The position numbers and the translations under genes are program-made. Shown in pieces: positions 58,523-64,000 of a DNA stretch of 64,000 nucleotides; position 1 is the stretch's first letter; each line of letters opens with the position of its first letter. Source of the stretch: CAVWTN01 sp963757945. Its GTDB lineage: Bacteria > Vulcanimicrobiota > Vulcanimicrobiia > Vulcanimicrobiales > Vulcanimicrobiaceae. The DNA lies in the NCBI GenBank assembly GCA_963757945.1, contig CAVWTN010000002.1:310001-374000 (forward strand), in the 5' to 3' direction. Under the pieces are notes generated by a model, which ran no database searches, was not told where the DNA came from, and saw only the letters and a program-made list of their open reading frames with translations.

Positions 58523-59872
58523 TTGAAAGCAATCAGCACCTGGGTGCTCGCGGCATTCGTCGCAGGCATCGGGCTGACGGCGATGGCGACCACGACCGCT
58601 TCGAGCGCAGCGCAAGGCAACACTGGACCCTACGCGCCCGCGCCCAAGGCAGTCGAGATCAGAATCGTCGCACAAGCCCAACCACCAGCCGACTTCGGCT
58701 CACCGCCGTCGGGCGAGGTGCCGATCCTGTACAACGATCACCACGTCTACGCGAGACCGAGCCGTCTGAAGGAAAATCGGACGCTCGCCGCCTTGATCCG
58801 CGGTAACACGATCCTCGTCCCGCTCCGCTCGCTCTTCGAGCAGCTAGGCGCGACGGTGTCGTACGATGCGGCAACCAAGACGGTCGACGTCTCCAAGCCC
58901 GGCTCCGACGTCAAAGTCACGGTCGGAAAGCCGGAAGTCGTGATCAACGGCGAGAGCCGTCCGCTGGACGTCCCGCCCGAGATCTATAAGGGATCCATCG
59001 TCGTTCCGGTTCGCGTCATCTCCGAAGGTTTGGGCGCCTACGTCGAGTGGGTTCCCTCCAAGCAGCTGACGGTCGTGCGGTACATCCCCGCGCCGCCGCC
59101 GACGCCGGCTCCCACCGCGGCACCGACGCTGGCTCCGACGCCGGCACCGACGCTCGCGCCGACGCCGACACCGACCCCGACCCCGGCCCCCAAGAAGGTG
59201 AACGAGGCGTTCGTCGCCGGCGACTGGATCATTTCGCCGAAGGTGTACAACGAGTTCAGCCCGGGGAACACCGGCAAGGGCGGCAACTACAACATCAAGG
59301 CCGGATACGAGTTTGACTTGTTCAACCTCCCCTGGCTGATCGAAGGCGACTTCCGTCAGTTCCAGTATCCGCATAACTCGGGCGCGCTGATCGACGGCGT
59401 CATTCCGCCGGCTCCGCCCGATCAAGGCTACGTCACCGTCATCGGTGGCGGCGGGCAAACCTTCGTTCCGGGCTTCACCGCTCGCGATTCGGACGTCGAT
59501 GCCCGCTTCGCCCTGAAGGTCGCCGATCCGCGTATTTACGTCGGCGTCGGTTACCTGTGGCGCTCCACGAACTACGGCTACCCCAACCAAAACGGCTTTG
59601 GGTTCGGCGCTGAGAAGCTTCCGGATCTCGACCAGCCGTTCTCGGTCTACGGCAGCCTCTGGTACTATCCGGACGCCAAGGGCACGGCCAACGGCCTCCC
59701 GACCCTCGAGTATCGCATCCTCAAGTACGACATCGGCCTTACCTACGATTTCGGTAAGAGCCCGCTGTACCTCGACTTGGGATGGCTCGGCGATCAAGGC
59801 CGCAACAAGAACAACGCACCCTCCGACTTCAGCCATAACGGCCCGCACGTCGGACTCGGCCTGCACTTCTAA
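58523..59872 (+). CDS. CuAO_N-domain protein with Thr/Pro linker and predicted outer-membrane beta-barrel
   Basis: The 449-residue protein starts with TTG 58523, preceded by GGAGG, giving a clean signal peptide (KAISTWVLAAFVAGIGLTAM). Residues about 75-190 form a copper-amine-oxidase-N-like domain ('NTILVPLRSLFEQLGATVSY' and 'GSIVVPVRVISEGLGAYVEW'). A tract of TPAP-type repeats (about 190-225) leads to a ~225-residue region of alternating polar/aromatic strands (GYEFDLFNLPWLIEGDFRQF, DLGWLG) that ends in Phe (HVGLGLHF), as do outer-membrane barrels. Neither copper binding nor an enzyme activity is implied by CuAO_N. The combination is unusual, and a strong terminator follows. Confidence 0.75.
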   Translation: MKAISTWVLAAFVAGIGLTAMATTTASSAAQGNTGPYAPAPKAVEIRIVAQAQPPADFGSPPSGEVPILYNDHHVYARPSRLKENRTLAALIRGNTILVPLRSLFEQLGATVSYDAATKTVDVSKPGSDVKVTVGKPEVVINGESRPLDVPPEIYKGSIVVPVRVISEGLGAYVEWVPSKQLTVVRYIPAPPPTPAPTAAPTLAPTPAPTLAPTPTPTPTPAPKKVNEAFVAGDWIISPKVYNEFSPGNTGKGGNYNIKAGYEFDLFNLPWLIEGDFRQFQYPHNSGALIDGVIPPAPPDQGYVTVIGGGGQTFVPGFTARDSDVDARFALKVADPRIYVGVGYLWRSTNYGYPNQNGFGFGAEKLPDLDQPFSVYGSLWYYPDAKGTANGLPTLEYRILKYDIGLTYDFGKSPLYLDLGWLGDQGRNKNNAPSDFSHNGPHVGLGLHF

Positions 59873-59891
59873 ACCGGAAGCGCACCGAAAC

Positions 59892-59929
59892 AAGAAAGAG
59901 CCCCTCGCTCCGGCGGGGGGCTCTTTCTT
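59892..59929. terminator. Bidirectional intrinsic terminator
   Basis: AAGAAAGAGCCCC (59892-59904) pairs perfectly with 59917-59929 over 13 bp around a 12-nt loop. The plus strand continues with TTTCTTTGTT, and the minus strand with a comparable T-rich arm. It lies 20 bp after the barrel gene and 46 bp before the convergent small-protein stop, serving both. Confidence 0.85.
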
Positions 59930-59974
59930 TGTTGCTCGCCCTTCGACGGGCTCAGGGCGACACGGTCATACCTG

Positions 59975-60454
59975 CTACTGGGTTGCGCTCGAGATGCGGG
60001 CGAGCGGATGCTCGGCCAACTCGCGGCGCAGCTGTTGCGCTTGGGGTGCGTTCCCATAGCGTTCGAAGAGCCACCGTTCGGTCTGATCCGCCTTGTCCAG
60101 CGCCGCGGGCTGCGGAAGCGCGGCGTAGAGGCGCTCGAGACGGTAGATCGAGCCCGGGAGCGCCGTATCCTCGGGGTACTTGCGCTCCAAGTCCCGCAGC
60201 GCGAGTTCGACGTACCCGATCATGCCGAAGACGGCGTCGGCCTTCGCGGGATCGGCGGCGAGCCGCGCGCTCTGATCGCGCAGCATGTTGCGAATGCCCA
60301 AGATGCTGATCTTCAACGGACCGAAATACTCGTCCGCGGGCGCAAGGCGCGAGGGACGCTGGACGGCGAACGCGGGCTGCGCGGGCAACGCCGCGACGGT
60401 GCTGCAGACGGTTACGGCGAACAACGCCGGTGCAACCAATTGTTTCAAGCGCAC
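59975..60454 (-). CDS. Secreted helical protein of unknown function
   Basis: The 159-residue protein starts with GTG at 60454, has a signal peptide (LFAVTVCSTVAALPAQPAFA) and a helical mature part with 'PADEYFGPLKISILGIRNML', 'GYVELALRDLERKYPEDTAL' and 'ERLYAALPQPAALDKADQTE'. The helix pattern vaguely resembles TPR-like repeats but no domain is named. It is divergent from the nitrilase gene with a 33-bp gap and has its own terminator. Confidence 0.7.
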   Translation of the reverse strand: MRLKQLVAPALFAVTVCSTVAALPAQPAFAVQRPSRLAPADEYFGPLKISILGIRNMLRDQSARLAADPAKADAVFGMIGYVELALRDLERKYPEDTALPGSIYRLERLYAALPQPAALDKADQTERWLFERYGNAPQAQQLRRELAEHPLARISSATQ

Positions 60455-60487
60455 GATTCACTCCCTTGAAGCGAGCGGAGGCCGAAG

Positions 60488-61861
60488 TTGATCATACAAG
60501 GCAAGATACCGGTCGCGTGCATCCAGGCGCGCGCATATGATCGAGATCACTTCGGCGAACACTGGCCCTTCGTCGTCGACCTGGTCGAGCGCGCGGCGGC
60601 GCGCGGCGCGAAGCTCATCGTCGTGCCGGAAGGCTCGGTCCCGGCGTACGTGCTGGGGCCCGACCCCGTGGAGCCCGCGTTGCTGCGGCAGGCGGAGCGC
60701 TCGCTCGTTCACGTGGCGCGAGCGCATGAAGCCGTGATCGTCTATGGCACCGCGCACATCGTCGACGGGAAAACGTACAACGCCGCGTGCGCGATCGGCC
60801 CCGACGGCGGCGTGCTCGGCAGCGCGCACAAGAACTTCCTGTGGCACTTCGACCGGCTTTGGTTCAGCGCGGGCGATGCGCTGGAACCGATCGTGACGCC
60901 GCTGGGCACGCTCGGCGTGCTGGTCTGCGCGGACGGCCGAATTCCGACGCTCGCTCGAACGCTCGTCGATCGGGGCGCGCAGGCGCTCGTGATGCCGACC
61001 GCCTGGGTGACGAGCGGGCGCGATCCGGAGCATCTCGAGAACTTGCAAGCGGATCTGCTGGCAAACGTGCGCGCGAGAGAGAACGGTGTCCCGTTCATCG
61101 TCGCGAACAAGATCGGCACCGAGGCGCAAAGCGTCGCATATTGCGGCAAGAGCGCGATCATCGCCGCGGACGGCACCTTCGTTGCGCGCGGCGGCGAGCG
61201 AGAAGAGACGATCGTGTACGGCGAGATCGAACTCGACCTGGGATCTCCCCTGCGCGGGCCGCAGCTCGCGGAACCGGTCCAGCGCCCGGCGAACGCGCAG
61301 CGCGCGCGCGTGGCGATCGCGACGGCCGTGGAAGCGAGCGAGGTCGGCGAACTCGGACGCCGCGCGGCGCAATCCGATGCTGCGGGGCTCATCGCGCTTG
61401 GGTTCGGAGATCCGTCGCAGGCGGCGCTGCCCACGCTCGATGCGGCGAATGCTCTGCACGGCATCGCGCGACTCGCCGGGGTCACGTTCGGCGTCGTCGC
61501 CGATGCGACGATCGAGGACCCGGCGGGGCTCGTTGCGGCGCGCCTGGGCGGCGTCGATGCGTTCTGCTGGATCACCGAACGCGAACCGGCCTGGCAGACC
61601 GCGCTCGCTCGCGCGCGCGCCGCCGAATTGCGCGCGTACGTCGTCGTGCTCGATGCGCGCTACGGCGGGCGCGCCTTTGCGTGCGATCCGGACGGCAGCG
61701 TCATCTGCGGCACGTACGATGATTTCCGCGTCGCGGCGTTCGTCTACGATGCCGCGCGAACCGCGGCGACCGCGGTCGCCCCGCAAACGGACGTGCTCGA
61801 CGGGCTGCGCCGCGTCGAAGCGATCGCGGCTCGACCGCGCGAGCATGCACCCAGCGCCTAG
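60488..61861 (+). CDS. Nitrilase-superfamily amidohydrolase with second, degenerate domain
   Basis: The 457-residue protein (TTG start after GGAGG) has a complete catalytic triad in its first ~255 residues: Glu48 (VPEGSVP), Lys115 (AHKNFLW) and Cys147 (VCADGRIP). The subfamily cannot be fixed; the absence of a neighbouring ligase domain argues against NAD synthetase. Residues about 265-440 (RVAIATAVEASEVGEL..., YVVVLDARYGGRAFACDPDG) look like a second alpha-beta-beta-alpha unit lacking the triad. The gene overlaps the next one by 17 nt, so the two are linked. Confidence 0.85.
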   Translation: MIIQGKIPVACIQARAYDRDHFGEHWPFVVDLVERAAARGAKLIVVPEGSVPAYVLGPDPVEPALLRQAERSLVHVARAHEAVIVYGTAHIVDGKTYNAACAIGPDGGVLGSAHKNFLWHFDRLWFSAGDALEPIVTPLGTLGVLVCADGRIPTLARTLVDRGAQALVMPTAWVTSGRDPEHLENLQADLLANVRARENGVPFIVANKIGTEAQSVAYCGKSAIIAADGTFVARGGEREETIVYGEIELDLGSPLRGPQLAEPVQRPANAQRARVAIATAVEASEVGELGRRAAQSDAAGLIALGFGDPSQAALPTLDAANALHGIARLAGVTFGVVADATIEDPAGLVAARLGGVDAFCWITEREPAWQTALARARAAELRAYVVVLDARYGGRAFACDPDGSVICGTYDDFRVAAFVYDAARTAATAVAPQTDVLDGLRRVEAIAARPREHAPSA

Positions 61862-63992
61862 CGCGCGCGCGATCCTGGCGGGAGCGGCGCTCGCGCTCTG
61901 GTGCGCGTTTCCCGCTGCGGCAAGTGAAGCACTTCCGGGCGCGCTTACCGTCGCCGCGCCGTTTCCGGCGATCGCGGCGCAAACGCTCGAGCGCACGGAT
62001 ATCGCGCCCGGCGTCGAGTTCGGCCGTTATCATCTCGCGAGCGCCGCGGGGCCGCTGGTCGTGACGGCCCTCGCGCTCGACCTTTCGGAACCGACGCTCT
62101 CGCTCGTTCCCGTTCTCGCCTCCGATCGCCTGATCTCCGGCGGCGAAACGCTCTCGTCGATGGCGCTGCGGACCGGGGCCGTCGCCGCGCTGAACGCGGA
62201 TTTCTTCGACGTCGGAAACACGTACGCGCCGCTCGGCGTCGTGGCGACCGCCGGAACGCTCTTGCACTCGCCGAGCGCGCGCGCCGCGCTGACCGTCACG
62301 AAGAGGGGCGACGTTCGAATCGGCCCCGTGCCGTTCAGCGGCAGCGCGCGTGCGGGCGAACGGAGTTGGGAGTTGCGCGCCGTCGGAGCGCTGCCGCGGC
62401 AAAACGAGACGACCCTCATCGAAGGGGCCTATGGCCCGCTCCCGGCGCTTGCGGGCGCGCGGCTCGTGCCGCTCGCCGCCGTCGCCGGTTCGCCCGGGAC
62501 CTACCAGGCAGGCCCAGCCGAGGGTCTTGACGGGCCCCACGCGCCCGCGTTCGGGCTCGTCTTCGGCGCGGATGCCGTGCCCGCCGAGCTCCCCGCGCCG
62601 GGCGAGGCCGTCACGGTCGAACTCTCGACGGAACCGCCGCTGGCGGAGATCTCCCTGGCGCTCGGCGGCGGGCCGCAGCTCGTCAAGGACGGGAGCCCCT
62701 ACGACGACCCCCAAGCGCCGGCGCGGGATGAGGCGAATCGCCTGAATCCGCTCTCCGGTGCCCTGCGCACCGCCGCCGGACGCCTGATCCTCGTCGAGGT
62801 GGACGGACGCGACCCGCGTGTTTCGGTTGGTCTGCGCCGCCCGGAGTTCGGCGCGCTCTTGAAGGCCTTCGGTGCCGTCGACGGCATGGGTTTCGACGGC
62901 GGCGGCTCCTCGTCGCTCGTGGCAAGCCTCCCGGGGGATCGGGCGGCGCGCCTCCAAACGGTCCCCTCCGACGGCCGCGAGCGTCCGATCTCCGACGCCG
63001 TCGCGGTCGTCAGCGACGCACCGCCCGGGCCGCCGGCGCGCCTCGCGGTCCAGCCGCTGCGGCTCCTGCTGCTGCCCGGGACGCATCTGCGGTTGCAGGC
63101 GACCGTCACGGACGCCGCGGGACGGGCGCAAGACGACGCGAGCCCGCTCTCGGCCGCCCCCTCCTACCTCGCGACGCTCGGGCCCGACGGCACCGTGACG
63201 GCGGGTGACCGGCCCGGCAGCGGCAGCTTGAGAATCTCGCGCGGCCGCTTCTCCGCGGACGTGCCCCTGGAGGTGCTCCCCGCGCCCGCCGCACTGCGCA
63301 TCGAACCCGCGTTCCCGAACCCGGAGCCCGGGAGCCGCACGGCGCTGCGCGCCGTCGCCGTGGATGCTTCCGGCTTCCCGATCGCCGTGGAAGGCCGCGT
63401 AGCGTGGTCGGCCGCGACGGGGCGGATCGCACCCGACGGAACGCACGTTGCGGGCTACCGCGACGACCTCGTGAAGGCGCGGATCGGGACGCTCGAGGCC
63501 ACGCTCGCGGTCCCCGTCGGACGGCACGACGTCGCGCTCGATGTCCTGGGGCGGGTGGGGTCCCCCGGCGATCCTTGGCGCTTCTCGACGGTCCCCGCGA
63601 ACGGAGCGGGCGCGCTGACGAACGACGGAGGCGCGCTCTCGCTGGCCTACGACTTCACGGGCGACGAACGCGCGGCGCTCGCTAGCGCGAACCTTCCGCT
63701 CCCGGGCCGGCCGTTGGAGATTTCGCTCGACGTTCGCGGCGACGGCAGCGGCGCGGGGTTGCGTCTGGGCTTCACGAATGGCGACCGGGAACGCGTCGGC
63801 GCAACGCTGGCCAAGCGCATCGATTGGACCGGATGGAAGCGAATCTCCCTGCGGCTCCCGTTACGCGCGACGCCTCCGCTCGCACTGATCGGGATCACCG
63901 TGATCGATTCGCTCGGAACCCCTGCGGTTCACACGAGCGGGTCGATCGCGTTTCGCGACCTGCGCATCGTGCTCGCCGGCACGCCGCCCTAA
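61845..63992 (+). CDS. Secreted phosphodiester glycosidase (NAGPA) domain protein
   Basis: The 715-residue protein has a signal peptide (about 1-27) and a phosphodiester glycosidase domain (about 75-390). This contains AALNADFFDVGN, LALGGGPQLVKDG and the signature 'VDGMGFDGGGSSSLVASL', as in the human uncovering enzyme NAGPA and bacterial exopolysaccharide or wall teichoic acid-related hydrolases. Ig-like beta regions (about 395-560) and a C-terminal carbohydrate-binding-like sandwich (about 565-712) follow. It would cleave sugar-phosphate linkages in surface polymers. The full C-terminus is present just before the window end. Confidence 0.88.
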   Translation: MHPAPSARAILAGAALALWCAFPAAASEALPGALTVAAPFPAIAAQTLERTDIAPGVEFGRYHLASAAGPLVVTALALDLSEPTLSLVPVLASDRLISGGETLSSMALRTGAVAALNADFFDVGNTYAPLGVVATAGTLLHSPSARAALTVTKRGDVRIGPVPFSGSARAGERSWELRAVGALPRQNETTLIEGAYGPLPALAGARLVPLAAVAGSPGTYQAGPAEGLDGPHAPAFGLVFGADAVPAELPAPGEAVTVELSTEPPLAEISLALGGGPQLVKDGSPYDDPQAPARDEANRLNPLSGALRTAAGRLILVEVDGRDPRVSVGLRRPEFGALLKAFGAVDGMGFDGGGSSSLVASLPGDRAARLQTVPSDGRERPISDAVAVVSDAPPGPPARLAVQPLRLLLLPGTHLRLQATVTDAAGRAQDDASPLSAAPSYLATLGPDGTVTAGDRPGSGSLRISRGRFSADVPLEVLPAPAALRIEPAFPNPEPGSRTALRAVAVDASGFPIAVEGRVAWSAATGRIAPDGTHVAGYRDDLVKARIGTLEATLAVPVGRHDVALDVLGRVGSPGDPWRFSTVPANGAGALTNDGGALSLAYDFTGDERAALASANLPLPGRPLEISLDVRGDGSGAGLRLGFTNGDRERVGATLAKRIDWTGWKRISLRLPLRATPPLALIGITVIDSLGTPAVHTSGSIAFRDLRIVLAGTPP

Positions 63993-64000
63993 GAGAGGAC

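Noticed and set aside
59084..59190. GCCGACGCC-type repeats as a DNA repeat element
   Set aside because: They encode the Thr/Ala/Pro linker of the CuAO_N/barrel protein in frame and are explained by that peptide repeat.

Overview
This window is GC-rich (roughly 65%), gene-dense bacterial chromosome. No rRNA, insertion sequence, phage or CRISPR array is visible. Most genes are housekeeping or regulatory, packed with 1-4 nt overlaps. The cell is diderm: it encodes a TolC-type outer-membrane factor, a periplasmic adaptor, several lipoproteins and a protein ending in a probable outer-membrane beta-barrel with C-terminal Phe. Copper-amine-oxidase-N-type and PEGA domains, tandem KdpD input modules and orphan peptide-binding lipoproteins fit an environmental, poorly cultured lineage such as Candidatus Eremiobacterota (WPS-2) or a relative. 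That placement is inference; no marker here settles it.

Layout. 1-5.4 kb (minus): start of a phenylacetate-CoA-ligase-like gene, a B12-binding mutase subunit, surE, a small holin-like membrane protein, uvrC, a DedA protein, a stand-alone Clp N-domain and tRNA-Pro(CGG). 5.5-17 kb is a potassium region: two TrkA proteins, a two-component pair, a kinase-less double KdpD protein, kdpFABC on the opposite strand with a 28-residue membrane peptide in front of kdpF and a kdpA remnant behind kdpC, and a channel-like membrane protein. 17-26 kb: radical SAM protein, dapF, hfq, miaA, a two-component system, a diguanylate cyclase and mutL. 26-36.5 kb: a PLP gamma-family lyase, mutS, miaB, PEGA protein, der, plsY, efp, TauE-like permease and SprT-like protease. 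36.5-42 kb (mainly plus): TPR protein, M55 aminopeptidase, pheA, M50 protease and a GT87-like membrane protein.

41.9-56.2 kb is one long minus-strand envelope region. It holds two tandem lipoproteins whose core has the His-Gly and Asp-x-x-Ser-Cys motifs of clan CD (caspase/CHAT/gingipain-like) cysteine peptidases. Upstream are a 23-codon Arg-rich leader ORF, three family-5 solute-binding lipoproteins with no permease, a fused AhbA/AhbB-like protein, TolC and an adaptor. 56.3-64 kb: FlK-like thioesterase, CrtI-like oxidoreductase, the CuAO_N-linker-barrel protein, a secreted small protein, a two-part nitrilase and a phosphodiester glycosidase.

The best candidates for something undescribed are the tandem caspase-like lipoproteins with their leader ORF, the double KdpD protein beside a partly decayed second kdpA, and the CuAO_N/beta-barrel fusion. 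Several genes (dedA-like, tauE-like) seem to lack an AUG/GUG/UUG start at the position their family requires.
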